Under the pieces are notes generated by a model. The model worked only from the letters and a program-made list of their open reading frames with translations. It was not told the DNA's origin and ran no database searches. From Alphaproteobacteria bacterium (GTDB lineage Bacteria > Pseudomonadota > Alphaproteobacteria > Micropepsales > Micropepsaceae), in assembly GCA_017983635.1 (NCBI GenBank), contig JAGOBA010000003.1, forward strand, positions 417,930 through 481,929: a stretch of 64,000 nucleotides of DNA, written 5' to 3'. The position numbers and the translations under genes are program-made. Below, piece by piece: positions 53,500 to 62,746 of this stretch (position 1 is the first letter of the stretch; each line of letters opens with the position of its first letter).

Positions 53500-54636
53500 C
53501 TAGTGCGCCCCCCGCGTGGATCGCCATACATCCAGGAACTGACGCTTGCACAAATCGAGTGAGAACTGCTCGTGAACCCGGGCTCGGGCTTCGATACCAA
53601 TTTCCCTTCGCTCATCGCGCGACATTGAAATACTCTCCTCAAGCGCCTGAGCGAGGGCTGCGGAATCCCGTGGCGGCACTATGCGCCCAGTGTCCCCCAA
53701 AATTAGTTGGCAGTCGCCTACATCCGTGGCAACGCAAGGAACACCGCAAGCCATCGCTTCGCCGAGGACGTTTGGAAAGGCCTCGCCATACGCAGAGCTC
53801 AAAGCGCACACATCTAGCGCCCGAAAAACATCAACGATGTTCGCGGTTTCGTCACGTAACATTACCTTATCGCCGAGTTGCGTGATCAGGGAGCGCGCCT
53901 CGCGCGGCTCCGAAGCTAAGGATGGTACGCCTCGGCCTGCGAGGAGGAACTTGGCGTTGCGCACGCGCTCCGAAACCTTCGCTGCCGCCTTCAGGAAGTT
54001 CAATTGGTCCTTCATGGGATCGAGCCGCGCTATGTGCCCAACCAATATGTCACCGTCTGCAACCTTGAGCGCTGCACGCATTTCTGTCCGAACGGAAGGG
54101 CTCGGAGAAAACTTGGCAATATCAAACCCGTTCGCGATGACCTTCGAGCGATCACGACGATATCCAAGTGCCTCATGCTCTTTTCGTGAACGGCTGGAGT
54201 TGTAGACAATCGCGTTTGGCAAACCCGACAGATAGCCCCCCGCTCGCATAACGAGGCGAGTGAGCAACTTTTCCGACTTCATCGGATCGACGGTGCACCG
54301 TACGGACCAATTCAAAGTCCAAGAGCGACGGGCGAGTAACTTTACGACGGCGGTAGCCAGGTTTGCATGATACATCCACGTTTGGACAACGTCCGGTTTG
54401 AGGGTTTGAATCTTGCCAGCAAGATCGAGCACGCCGCGCAGTGAAATGCGACCTGGCGACATCCCGAGCGCATGGACATCAACCCCGTCAGCAACTAAGC
54501 GCTGGCCGACAGGGCCGATCGAAGCGAGCGAAATTACGGCGTGGCGAGCTTCCGACCGCGTCGCCCCTACGATCTTATGCAGCATCGTCTCCGCGCCACC
54601 GGTGTCGAGACCCGTGATGACGTGAACGATCCTCAT
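53500..54636 (-). CDS. GT4-family glycosyltransferase
   Basis: A 378-residue GT-B enzyme opening MRIVHVITGLDTGGAETMLH, the signature N-terminus of this GT4 subgroup. The donor site shows the nucleotide-binding region and EX7E motif in AYGEAFPNVLGEAMACGVPC. It overlaps the following upstream GT gene by 4 nt (ATGA) and ends 3 nt before asnB, so it is part of a tightly packed operon. It probably adds one sugar to the lipid-linked unit; donor and acceptor are unknown. Codon composition looks AT-richer than the housekeeping genes. Confidence 0.9.
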   Translation of the reverse strand: MRIVHVITGLDTGGAETMLHKIVGATRSEARHAVISLASIGPVGQRLVADGVDVHALGMSPGRISLRGVLDLAGKIQTLKPDVVQTWMYHANLATAVVKLLARRSWTLNWSVRCTVDPMKSEKLLTRLVMRAGGYLSGLPNAIVYNSSRSRKEHEALGYRRDRSKVIANGFDIAKFSPSPSVRTEMRAALKVADGDILVGHIARLDPMKDQLNFLKAAAKVSERVRNAKFLLAGRGVPSLASEPREARSLITQLGDKVMLRDETANIVDVFRALDVCALSSAYGEAFPNVLGEAMACGVPCVATDVGDCQLILGDTGRIVPPRDSAALAQALEESISMSRDERREIGIEARARVHEQFSLDLCKRQFLDVWRSTRGAH

Positions 54637-55808
54637 TTGGCGTGAGCGCCAATCTTGGAACGCCGCTGTTCTGCCAATGTGGCGAGAAGATCGTGCCAGC
54701 TCTTGAGAATCTGCGCTTGGCCAAATCGATTGCGAACATCTGTTGCGCACGCGGCGTATGTTGCGCGCGACGGCTCGTCGCTCATTAACCTATCCAAGGT
54801 ATGCTCAAGCGCATTGAGATTGCCGTTCGGAACAAGCTCACCATCCACCTCGGGTCGAATGATGTTTCTTGGACCAACATCACAGTCGAAACTCACCGAA
54901 GGAAGGCCGCACGACATCGCCTCGACGAGTGTGTTGGGGAAGCCCTCATACTTCGATGTCATCACATAGATGGTGGCGCGCTGATACCAATCTGCGACGT
55001 TGCCCACGATCCCGGGCAAGAACACGCGACCATTCAACATGAGCCGTGCCACCAGGTTCTCCAGCTCCCCGCGTTGGTCGCCTTCGCCCAATATCACAAG
55101 ATCCCAGGTCATGTGCTTAGGGGACAAACGAGAGAACACTTCTAGTAATTCCGGGTATCCCTTAACTGGATCGAGGCGTCCTACCGCCAAGAGCACATTT
55201 CGTCCCGGTCGGCACGCGACATCCGGGGACACAGCTGGATCTTGCCGATGTAGCGGCCAGCGCGCCGCGTTCGGAATGACGTGAATCGTCTTTGCAAGCG
55301 TGTGTTCCCGTATCCATTTTGCGCTTTGATCTGTCAGCGCCAGCACGCCGTCGAGAGCACGATATGAAATGGTCCGAGCTGTTTCTCGAATGAATCCCAG
55401 TGGCGTTGCCGGCGGATGGCTTCGTTCGGTTCCGAGTGTCCTACAGTCTAGTCCAAGCGCACTGACCGCAAGAAGCACGCTCGAGACTGTCATGAAGCCG
55501 ACGGCAACATCTGGTCGAAACTCCAGCAACTGCCGCCGCACCGCCCTGATGCGCGTGGCGTTGTTTTTGAAGGTTGCCCAAAGGCCGGAGCTCGGCTGAG
55601 CTAACGACAGCGCGACTCGCTCGACACTCGGATCCAAGACATAGAAATCGCTGCGCGCCGACTCCAAGGTCACGAGCCTCACGACCTTGCCCTCACGCAC
55701 CCAGTCGTTGGCTAAGCTCGCAGCCACACGCTCCGCCCCCCCTCCGAGAAGCGAAGAGATGAGGAGCATCACTCGGATCGGCGCGTCACTCGATGCGTCG
55801 TGGCTCAT
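54633..55808 (-). CDS. GT4-family glycosyltransferase
   Basis: A 391-residue GT-B glycosyltransferase: MLLISSLLGGGAERVAASLA at the N-terminus (about residues 14-33), LAVGRLDPVKGYPELLEVFS and the EX7E motif in KYEGFPNTLVEAMSCGLPS. The start ATG at 55808 overlaps the flippase stop by 4 nt. The N-terminal GGGAERVA pattern places it with the preceding gene's family but with low identity, so it probably adds a different sugar. It is one of the AT-richer genes of this block. Confidence 0.9.
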   Translation of the reverse strand: MSHDASSDAPIRVMLLISSLLGGGAERVAASLANDWVREGKVVRLVTLESARSDFYVLDPSVERVALSLAQPSSGLWATFKNNATRIRAVRRQLLEFRPDVAVGFMTVSSVLLAVSALGLDCRTLGTERSHPPATPLGFIRETARTISYRALDGVLALTDQSAKWIREHTLAKTIHVIPNAARWPLHRQDPAVSPDVACRPGRNVLLAVGRLDPVKGYPELLEVFSRLSPKHMTWDLVILGEGDQRGELENLVARLMLNGRVFLPGIVGNVADWYQRATIYVMTSKYEGFPNTLVEAMSCGLPSVSFDCDVGPRNIIRPEVDGELVPNGNLNALEHTLDRLMSDEPSRATYAACATDVRNRFGQAQILKSWHDLLATLAEQRRSKIGAHAK

Positions 55809-57103
55809 CGCGACTCCGATCGCGACACCAAGTACCATGCTGTCATCATCGCTGACGCGTACATCAAAGCCGTCCCCACCAGAACACCAGCCACTCCATA
55901 AATGTCGATGAACACGAAATTGCCAGCAACTTTGACCGCGACATTGAGGACCGATATCTGGAGAATTCCCCGGTACTGCTGGCGCGCGGCCAAAACTTGC
56001 ACCGCAACCAAGCTTGCAAAATAGAACGGCATTTGCAGCAGGCCGATCCGCAGAATTGTTGTAACTGCGGCCGTCTGAGCGGGCCCGAAGGCACCTCTCT
56101 CGAAGAGGATTTCAATGATCCACGGTGAGGCAAACCACAGCGGCACGATCGATAGTGCGCCGATCGCGAAGAGCGCTTGCGCCAACTTCGAAGCGGTTTG
56201 GACCGGACCACCCTCTCCTCGGAGAGCCGACAGCACTGGAAGGGTCGCTCGTGCAACGGCTGTCGTGCCAATGCCCAAGATGAGAGCAAGCACTCGGTTT
56301 GCGTAGCCGAGCTCTGAGATCGCGCCGGTACCCAGCTGAGCGATCAAGAGTTGGTCAAGGATCGTCGTCGCGCTGAGGATCAATTGGCCGACGGCGATCA
56401 TCCAAAAGCCGGACCAGAAAGAGGGCCAAAGCGGTGATGACTGCATCCGGTGAAGTTTCGTTTCAAATATTGCGTCGGCGGGAGGCAGGGCAAAAGCGAG
56501 TGCAACCGCATGGGTGCAGTAGCCAATTGCGGTACCCCAGGCTAAAGCGGCGCTAGTGTGGTCAAAGAAGCTGACGATGCAAATGATGACAACGAGCGCT
56601 GGCACCCCTTCGGCGAGCGTGTTGATGTGCCGTTCCAGGGAAATGCATCGAGCCGAGAGCGCGCCAACAATCAAGCCTGCCGGCAACATCAGGCTCATCG
56701 GAAGTGCCATGGCCACTAGCTCACGCGCGGTGCCAGCGCCAAAAACGCTGGGGGTCAGATGAGCGAAGCTGAAAGCCATTGCCATCATTACCATCGCTAG
56801 TCCGAGCCCAATCACACCACTTAGTGCGGTGAGTTCACGAACGAACACCGCTGCCGCCCCGTCGGGATGATCGACCGACCGCACAAAAATGGGAACTGCG
56901 ACCACTGTTAGGACGCTAAGCCAGACCGAGATCGGCCAGTTGGCCAAGTTCCAAAGAAAGAGGTAGGCGTCCATTACCTCGCCGGTGCCGTACTTCGCCG
57001 CCAGTAGAATCTCTCGACCGGCTCCTAAGGCCCTCCCGACGACCAGAAACATTCCGACGACAACGACCGAACGGGCGATGCGGCTATGCGTGGCTGCGCC
57101 CAT
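55805..57103 (-). CDS. MurJ/MviN-like lipid-linked oligosaccharide flippase
   Basis: A 432-residue integral membrane protein with 12-14 hydrophobic helices, of the MOP superfamily: VVVVGMFLVVGRALGAGREI near the N-terminus and the MurJ-like FERGAFGPAQTAAVTTILRI and QLPFYFASLVAVQVLAARQ-type stretches. In this operon it is the natural Wzx-type translocase of undecaprenyl-linked repeat units. ATG at 57103 gives the conserved start; it overlaps the end of the upstream polymerase gene by 20 nt. Whether it is a Wzx or a true MurJ paralogue cannot be settled here. Confidence 0.85.
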   Translation of the reverse strand: MGAATHSRIARSVVVVGMFLVVGRALGAGREILLAAKYGTGEVMDAYLFLWNLANWPISVWLSVLTVVAVPIFVRSVDHPDGAAAVFVRELTALSGVIGLGLAMVMMAMAFSFAHLTPSVFGAGTARELVAMALPMSLMLPAGLIVGALSARCISLERHINTLAEGVPALVVIICIVSFFDHTSAALAWGTAIGYCTHAVALAFALPPADAIFETKLHRMQSSPLWPSFWSGFWMIAVGQLILSATTILDQLLIAQLGTGAISELGYANRVLALILGIGTTAVARATLPVLSALRGEGGPVQTASKLAQALFAIGALSIVPLWFASPWIIEILFERGAFGPAQTAAVTTILRIGLLQMPFYFASLVAVQVLAARQQYRGILQISVLNVAVKVAGNFVFIDIYGVAGVLVGTALMYASAMMTAWYLVSRSESR

Positions 57104-58334
57104 GCGTCGAACCAACCCGAATACCGGCGTTTGAGAACTTGGACTCTTCGATGCGCGGCGCGCCACGGGTCCTTCGAGCAGCAACGGCGTAGAGCGCAAT
57201 TGCCATCGCCACGGCAGGACGCTCCAGGTGATTGTGCGTAAAGAGACCCGTCACCAGGATGACAAGGAACGCCAGTGCTCCATATGGCCGACCATAAGAC
57301 CAAAGCGACCAGAGAAAGAGCAAGTACCAAACGCCGCCGATGATGCCCATCTCGGCAAGCATTAGTACCATCATGTTGTGGACGGAGACCGGGAAGTCCC
57401 ACGCATAGGTGTACCCAACGCCCTCGCCGAACAGCGGGGCAGCAGCAAACGCTTCGAACCCTCGCTGAAGAACCATCCAGCGTTCTTGCGTTGAATCGTT
57501 ACTCAGAAATTCGATGCGCGCGCTCGTGTTTGCGTCGAGATATGGCCACAGCGTTTCTGTCATCAATCTCGCGATGTCGGCGCTGAACAACGAGATGATT
57601 CCGATAGCGACAAAGCCTCCGAGACCGAAGACCATCGCTCGGACACCCCAGCCGCGGCGATGACCTTGCGCCAACTCTGACACCGCCACAAACAGAGCCC
57701 ACGCGATCAGACCGCCTCTGCTGAACGTGACATAGACCGCTGCGAGGGTCAGGCCGTAGAACGCCCAACGTGCCCTTGTGTTCGTGTTCAATGCGACCAG
57801 CGGAATCGCCATGGCGATGAACATCGCCGAGTCATTCGAGTTCTCATAGAAGCCCGCAGCGCGGCCCGGCACGTTGCTAAGCCAGTCGATCACTGACCCT
57901 GCGAGGAAGAACTCGCCCAGATTGATTACGCATGAGACGACAACGACCGTCGCCACCACTCGGACGATCAAATCCAGCCGCGTGCACGCGCTCAAGATCG
58001 CTATCATCGCCACGAAAGTCAGCAGGAAATGAACCCGACCAACGAACAAGGCAAAGCCTTCCTGCCCGACGTCCACCACGACGAACTGGAGCGCCATCAA
58101 GACCAGCAGAGACGCCAATGTGGCAATCAACGGTGAGTGTTGTGCGACTCCCTCACTGCCGCGCCGTTCGGTCACGAGAACCAACACAGCCAAGACATAG
58201 ATCGACAGGTAGACGAAGTTGGGCTGGAGCAACGCAACTCCCTGCCCGAACAGGTAGTACGCCGCATACGAGTAAAGCAGCAGCAACGCCGCGATCGCGG
58301 CAAATTCAGGGACGCCGATTGCTGAGGTCTTCAT
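57084..58334 (-). CDS. O-antigen ligase / polymerase family membrane protein (second copy)
   Basis: A 416-residue inner-membrane protein with about 10-11 helices. The Wzy_C-type periplasmic loop shows YENSNDSAMFIAMAIPLVAL, VYVTFSRGGLIAWALFVAV (conserved SRGG), FAAAPLFGEGVGYTYAWDF and VHNMMVLMLAEMGIIGGVWY. Sitting next to the flippase and glycosyltransferases, it is the best candidate for the Wzy polymerase of this cluster, leaving the 41.6-43.0 kb homologue as ligase or a second polymerase. It overlaps the flippase gene by 20 nt. Confidence 0.85.
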   Translation of the reverse strand: MKTSAIGVPEFAAIAALLLLYSYAAYYLFGQGVALLQPNFVYLSIYVLAVLVLVTERRGSEGVAQHSPLIATLASLLVLMALQFVVVDVGQEGFALFVGRVHFLLTFVAMIAILSACTRLDLIVRVVATVVVVSCVINLGEFFLAGSVIDWLSNVPGRAAGFYENSNDSAMFIAMAIPLVALNTNTRARWAFYGLTLAAVYVTFSRGGLIAWALFVAVSELAQGHRRGWGVRAMVFGLGGFVAIGIISLFSADIARLMTETLWPYLDANTSARIEFLSNDSTQERWMVLQRGFEAFAAAPLFGEGVGYTYAWDFPVSVHNMMVLMLAEMGIIGGVWYLLFLWSLWSYGRPYGALAFLVILVTGLFTHNHLERPAVAMAIALYAVAARRTRGAPRIEESKFSNAGIRVGSTHGRSHA

Positions 58335-58387
58335 CCGTTCAAGCCGCCGTTAGCGAGGCGGTGACTGACCTTGCCTTCAACCGCCTC

Positions 58388-58624
58388 TCACCTGTGGCCA
58401 TCACCGCGCACTTTGGCGCTGACCCAGCGGATGGCGTCGGCGATCCATTTTTCGCCGAGGCTTGGGGCGGGGACGGCTTGATGGGCGGCGCGTATGTCGT
58501 AGTACGGGATCTCGCCGTTCGGGCCGCGCTGTTGTGGCGTGTGTGCGCGCGGCTCAAAGCGGATGTCGTCCTCTTGAATTTCCCACGCCGTGTCCAGAAC
58601 GAGGGTGTCGGATGTGCCGTCCAT
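58388..58624 (-). CDS. Small uncharacterised protein (78 residues)
   Basis: A short soluble protein with no signal peptide, beginning MDGTSDTLVLDTAWEIQEDD and ending VSAKVRGDGHR. GGGAG lies about seven bases before ATG at 58624. Its composition is balanced, unlike antisense shadows. It sits between the polymerase gene (53 nt) and the sugar-transferase gene (141 nt) on the same strand, consistent with operon membership. No family was recognised. Confidence 0.55.
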   Translation of the reverse strand: MDGTSDTLVLDTAWEIQEDDIRFEPRAHTPQQRGPNGEIPYYDIRAAHQAVPAPSLGEKWIADAIRWVSAKVRGDGHR

Positions 58625-58765
58625 GAATGCTCCCAGCGACCGCATGCGAATCGATCTGGGAATGAAGGTTAGGGGCGCTCTTTTTTCGTGACCCGCACGC
58701 GCACGTTGAGGGACGTCGGTTTGCTGGGGGCAAGTTGCGGATGAGCAACGTTTTCCAGAACCGGC

Positions 58766-60133
58766 TCACCTGCCGCCTATGCCAGCGAGAACGATGCGCG
58801 GCGTCATCAACAGGACCAGTACGTCAAGGATCAGCGAGTAATTTTTTACGTAGTACAAGTCGTGCGCGAGTTTTATTCGGGCGTCTTCCTGGGTTGCAAC
58901 ATATGCGAAGCGGACCTGTGCCCAGCCGGATACACCTGGCTTCACCAGATGGCGCAGCTGGTAGAGCGGATTCGGCTTCGACCACTCGATCACATTTCCC
59001 GGTGTCTGCGGACGCGGGCCGACCATGCTCATCTCACCCTTCAAGACGTTGATGAGCTGCGGGATTTCGTCCAGGCGCGTGCGGCGGAGGATGCGGCCGA
59101 CCTTGGTCACGCGCGGGTCGCCGATCTCGGTCGATTGCGGGCCGATCTTTTCGGCGTCGATCACCATGGAGCGGAATTTTAGAATGTAGAAGATGCGGCC
59201 GTTCAGGCCGACGCGGCGCTGCTGGTAGAAGACCGGGCCGCGGTCTTCGAACCAGATTGCAAAACCGGTGAGGATCGCGATCGGCAGCAGCGCGAGCGCG
59301 AGGCCTGAGGCCACGAACCAATCGAACACGCGCTTGATGGCGATGCGCAGCTGGTTCCAATTCGACGACGAGGCCATGATGATGTCGTAGGCGGCGCTCT
59401 CGTCGGTCAGCGCCTCGCCGAACTCGCTTTCCAGGAACGCTTCCGGCGTTTGGATCAGAACGCCGGCGTCGCGGGCTTTCAGAAGCACCGCCCAGTCGGG
59501 GACGTGGGCGCTGGAATCGCGGTCGAGGACGATTTGCTCGAACGGCGCTTTCGGTGCGGCGCCTGCGGTTTCGTCGAAGGCGCCGGTAAGTTCTTCGCGC
59601 GACAGGCGCGTGAACGTTGCTTGATGCGATGAGGATTTGATCAGGCGGTGTTCGCTGAGGCCCAAGAACGTCGCATCGTCGGCCATCACGGCGATGGTGC
59701 GGTTTTGGGCGGCGGCTTTGGCTAGGAAATAATGCGCCGGCATCAGGATCAGCGCCGCGACCAGGTCGATCGCGATGAAGATCAGGACGATCGAGATGGG
59801 GATGCGGGTGCCGGGCTGGAGGTAGAACAACAAGATCATCGCGAAAAAGAAGAGCGTGGCGGCGGTCACGTGCAGCTGCAGGTGCATCGCGCGGGAGGCC
59901 GCCGTCTTCTGCTCGTACACGCGCATCAGGATTTTTGGCAGCATCGCACCCGCCAACATCAACAGGCCGTCGGCGAACGAGGGCTGGTAACTTGCCGTGA
60001 AGACGAACGGGGTCAGGCTCTCGCGGATGTAGACGGCGACGACGAACGCCATGCCGGTCACGACGGCGGAGAGCAGATAAAGATAGAGCTCCACCGTCTG
60101 CACGCGCTTGCCGGCGATACGCAAATGAGTCAT
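58766..60133 (-). CDS. Polyprenyl-phosphate sugar phosphotransferase (WbaP/ExoY type)
   Basis: A 455-residue initiating phosphoglycosyl transferase that places the first sugar-1-phosphate on undecaprenyl phosphate. The N-terminal half has about four membrane helices plus a CoA-binding-like domain; the C-terminal bacterial sugar-transferase domain shows [45 protein letters not shown] and [20 protein letters not shown] with [17 protein letters not shown]. These motifs are diagnostic for the family. Located 102 nt downstream of the unknown 349-residue gene, it opens the core polysaccharide operon. Confidence 0.94.
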   Translation of the reverse strand: MTHLRIAGKRVQTVELYLYLLSAVVTGMAFVVAVYIRESLTPFVFTASYQPSFADGLLMLAGAMLPKILMRVYEQKTAASRAMHLQLHVTAATLFFFAMILLFYLQPGTRIPISIVLIFIAIDLVAALILMPAHYFLAKAAAQNRTIAVMADDATFLGLSEHRLIKSSSHQATFTRLSREELTGAFDETAGAAPKAPFEQIVLDRDSSAHVPDWAVLLKARDAGVLIQTPEAFLESEFGEALTDESAAYDIIMASSSNWNQLRIAIKRVFDWFVASGLALALLPIAILTGFAIWFEDRGPVFYQQRRVGLNGRIFYILKFRSMVIDAEKIGPQSTEIGDPRVTKVGRILRRTRLDEIPQLINVLKGEMSMVGPRPQTPGNVIEWSKPNPLYQLRHLVKPGVSGWAQVRFAYVATQEDARIKLAHDLYYVKNYSLILDVLVLLMTPRIVLAGIGGR

Positions 60134-60235
60134 CGATTTCCAACGCTTTCGCGGGTACTTCGGCGAAAGTGCGTACGCGGACGGTTTGCGGTCAAGCGCG
60201 CGCGGCGTGTGCCGGGCGAATGTTGTGGATAAGCT

Positions 60236-61285
60236 TTAAGCGGCGGCGCGATCGCCGCTGTCGCGCATGCCCGCGGCCAGGTCGCGCAGGAGTTCCAGGC
60301 CCGCTTGGCTGCCACGGACCTCGCCCGCAATCACATCAAAGAGGCACAGACACTGGTCGATCACCGACATGTGCGCGCCCAGGGCCAAAAAGTCCGCACG
60401 CACGCCCTCAAGATAATCGACGAACGGTTTTGCGTCGGCCTTGGTGATCAGCGCGTCGTAGCTGGTGCTGTAGCGGGTGAAGATCGAGCCTGCGGCCGAC
60501 CAGCTCTGGCGTACGCGCTCGCGGACGTTGCGGGCGTCGGTGTCGTGCTCGGCGGCTTCGTTGGCTCTCACCGTCAGCCACTCGGCGAAGCGCTTCAGAT
60601 TGCTTTGGCGCTTGGCGAACTCGCGCTGGAAGAACGACGTTCCAATCCAAGCGTAGAGAACTTCGGCCGTCTCGCCATCGGGAATCTTGAGCGCGGCGGC
60701 CAATGGCTTCAGGAAGTTCGGGTCGTTCAGTTCCCAGAGCTTGCGCGCGAGCAGATCGAGGCGGCTGTCGCCCACCGCCGTCGGCGAAAGCGAAAGCGCC
60801 ATCGCGGCGAGCGGCTTGAGGCGCGCTTTCAGCGTGTTTTGCATCTCCGCGGCCTCGGCATCGCTCACGCGGAAGTAGCGCGTGTCGGCGGCCACGCCCG
60901 CGCGCTCGAACGCGTCGCGCAGGAGAAACGGGCAGAAGCTCGGGGTGCGCGAGAGGATCTGAAGCTTTTTCACATCGGTTTCGCAGCGGTCGTCGAGCTT
61001 GGCGCCGAAGAAAGCTTCAAGGTCGCGGCGCGTGATCGCGGCCGACGTGATCAGCGAGGCGCCACCCTTGCACGCGCGATTGCCGTCGAAGGGCACGTAG
61101 AGGCGGGTCTGCAAGCCTTCGTCGGGCTCAACGGTCTTCATCAGGATCACGTTACGCAGCAGCGTCAGATCGAAGAACGGCGGCAGCTTTTCGGCCGCGC
61201 CGTGATTGTCCTCGCGCGGGCGCACGTCGAACACGATCGACGAAGCGCCGGACGACAACAGGGCTTTGAGCTGCGTGCGGCCCAT
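60236..61285 (-). CDS. Uncharacterised 349-residue protein at the head of the polysaccharide operon
   Basis: A soluble, helix-rich protein, no signal peptide or membrane segment. It begins MGRTQLKALLSSGASSIVFD and has charged helices in the middle and C-terminus (RKLWELNDPNFLKPLAAALK, FAEWLTVRANEAAEHD, RVRQSWSAAGSIFTRYSTSY). No known domain or catalytic motif was recognised. It begins 3 nt after the stop of the PilZ-like gene and is followed by the initiating sugar transferase, so a regulatory or assembly role in polysaccharide synthesis is plausible but unproven. A perfect DnaA-box 9-mer just past its stop is probably chance. Confidence 0.75.
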   Translation of the reverse strand: MGRTQLKALLSSGASSIVFDVRPREDNHGAAEKLPPFFDLTLLRNVILMKTVEPDEGLQTRLYVPFDGNRACKGGASLITSAAITRRDLEAFFGAKLDDRCETDVKKLQILSRTPSFCPFLLRDAFERAGVAADTRYFRVSDAEAAEMQNTLKARLKPLAAMALSLSPTAVGDSRLDLLARKLWELNDPNFLKPLAAALKIPDGETAEVLYAWIGTSFFQREFAKRQSNLKRFAEWLTVRANEAAEHDTDARNVRERVRQSWSAAGSIFTRYSTSYDALITKADAKPFVDYLEGVRADFLALGAHMSVIDQCLCLFDVIAGEVRGSQAGLELLRDLAAGMRDSGDRAAA

Positions 61286-61288
61286 GGC

Positions 61289-61618
61289 TTACCCGAACAC
61301 GTCTTCGAGTTGGACCAGGTCGGCGCGCACATCGTGGCGGGCGAGAACTTGCTCCCAGTTCGCGACCTCGACGTCGTAGTGGAGAATGATCAGATGACCG
61401 CGGTCCATCAGGTGGCGCACGCGGTGCATCGGCTGATTCAGATCCGGCGCGGCGGCACTCACCAGGCGATAGGTGGGCGCGAGGATCGTGCCGGGACGGC
61501 GCACGACGGCGACGGCACGCGCGGAGAGGTCGACGGTCTCATGGGCCACGCCCGCGAGTTCGACCATCAGGCCGTCGATGACGTATCGCTTCCACGCCCG
61601 CCGGTTGGAGCCGCCCAT
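61289..61618 (-). CDS. Degenerate PilZ-like protein
   Basis: A 109-residue protein whose N-terminal pattern resembles a PilZ domain: RxxxR is present as R7-AWK-R11, and the DxSxxG motif appears as DLSARA (about residues 29-34) with Ala in place of Gly. The spacing is close to that of c-di-GMP-binding PilZ proteins, but the changed Gly may weaken binding. ATG at 61618 is preferred; a longer start adds 14 unrelated residues. It is the first gene of the colinear run that continues through the sugar transferase. PilZ assignment is tentative. Confidence 0.6.
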   Translation of the reverse strand: MGGSNRRAWKRYVIDGLMVELAGVAHETVDLSARAVAVVRRPGTILAPTYRLVSAAAPDLNQPMHRVRHLMDRGHLIILHYDVEVANWEQVLARHDVRADLVQLEDVFG

Positions 61619-62057
61619 TGCCTGCTTTCCAGGAATTGAGCCGGAAGTGTGCCTCCGCACACCTTTCGGTCGCCTTCCCGGACGTGCTTAACGCGCTCCT
61701 ACCGGGCGAGGTCGCGCCCGCGGGATTCGCGTAATGGGCTGAAAAATCGCGGCAGTTCGGTCACAGGGCGAGATTCTCCCGCTACAGGGGAGCGCGGCCC
61801 CTGGAAAATCATCCGCAGCGCTCTCAAACTCTCCTACTCCGGGAGGCCGACCCATTCTTCCAGCTGTGGTTGATTACCCAACACCCATAGCAAAAGGTTT
61901 TCTGGACGCGTGTGAGATCCCAGCTCACGAAGGCCCTGCTCGAGGGGATGGAGCCTTGAGCGGGGCCTTTGCGCGTTTAGGGGTCGGGCCAGGTGCTCGC
62001 GCAGCGCGGTGCAGGCCAGCGCAACCCTGCCCTGCCTGCCCTGCCCTTAGGGCGCAG
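61619..62057. other. Non-coding or eroded interval
   Basis: About 440 nt with no supported gene. The sequence is unlike the neighbours (runs such as CCCTGCCCTGCCTGCCCTGCCC near 62024) and frames are broken. It sits between the polysaccharide operon and toxin-like remnants, and probably reflects decay or an old insertion junction. Confidence 0.5.
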
Positions 62058-62186
62058 ATGATCAAGGACCGCGAGCTAATCGACAAGGGCGTGATTGATG
62101 GTTCTGTCTGGCACTTCGGGCAAGGGGTGGACTATGGCGTTCTCAACTCGTTGCATCGGTATGACATAGAAAATGTCGTCCACTGA
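62058..62186 (+). pseudogene. Toxin-tip-like fragment (42 residues)
   Basis: A frame reading MIKDRELIDKGVIDGSVWHF, then GQGVDYGVLNSLHRYDIENVVH, ends at TGA 62184-62186, 15 nt before an intact small gene. WHF followed by a short C-terminus ending VVH resembles the ends of polymorphic-toxin nuclease domains, and the position immediately before a separate small gene fits a toxin tip/immunity pair. The upstream part that should hold the rest of the toxin is missing. The assignment rests on pattern and position only. Confidence 0.45.
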
Positions 62187-62200
62187 CGGAGAGGCACCGA

Positions 62201-62746
62201 ATGTCGATTGGTGATCCGTTTTTCGGGCGCCCGCTGGAGCACCTCTCTGAGGAAGAAGCACACGTTGTCCTTGAGCGCTTCCTTGAGCTCGGCCGAGATG
62301 GGGTGGCGCACTGCGAGAATTTGATTGCCACGAACGGTGTAGCACTCGACTTCGGCCAGCGATCGCTCGTTGAGTTGTTCATTCGTGTCGGCGAAGTGTT
62401 GCGATTTGAGTTTCGTCCGTTACCCAATGACCTGCCAGATTGGATCCGTGAAGCCCCGCAGCACGCGAAAGGGGTAGTCGAGTTCGACGATGCCTCCCGC
62501 GTTTGGATACTCCGCGTCGCTTTCTGCCTTGGTGAGTTCTTTGTGCGCTCTTATCCGCAACTGCGGTGGGCGGTAGGCGATAGGAATTTCGCCGAGCACG
62601 TCATGCCGGTTATTGCCGGATTCAAAGGGCGAATGGAACTGCCGCCGATTGTTGTTACAGAAGGCATGTTTACGCGGGTGCTAGCGCATGGCCGTTCATG
62701 GGAGCAAGTAACAACGATGATCAAAAGCTGGCAAGGCTCGGTGTGA
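62201..62746 (+). CDS. Small protein, probable immunity protein
   Basis: A 181-residue soluble, acidic-aromatic protein starting MSIGDPFFGRPLEHLSEEEA, with GGAGAGG upstream of ATG at 62201. Segments such as ASRVWILRVAFCLGEFFVRS and LRWAVGDRNFAEHVMPVIAG are ordered and conserved-looking. It directly follows the toxin-tip-like fragment and its stop is followed by another remnant, so it is read as a leftover immunity gene. No specific immunity family can be named with certainty. It appears intact and of lower GC than the core genome. Confidence 0.6.
   Translation: MSIGDPFFGRPLEHLSEEEAHVVLERFLELGRDGVAHCENLIATNGVALDFGQRSLVELFIRVGEVLRFEFRPLPNDLPDWIREAPQHAKGVVEFDDASRVWILRVAFCLGEFFVRSYPQLRWAVGDRNFAEHVMPVIAGFKGRMELPPIVVTEGMFTRVLAHGRSWEQVTTMIKSWQGSV

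Noticed and set aside
60224..60232. Perfect DnaA-box 9-mer (TTATCCACA on the minus strand)
   Set aside because: A single 9-mer is expected by chance about this often in a 64-kb window, and no other boxes, AT-rich unwinding region or origin genes are nearby.
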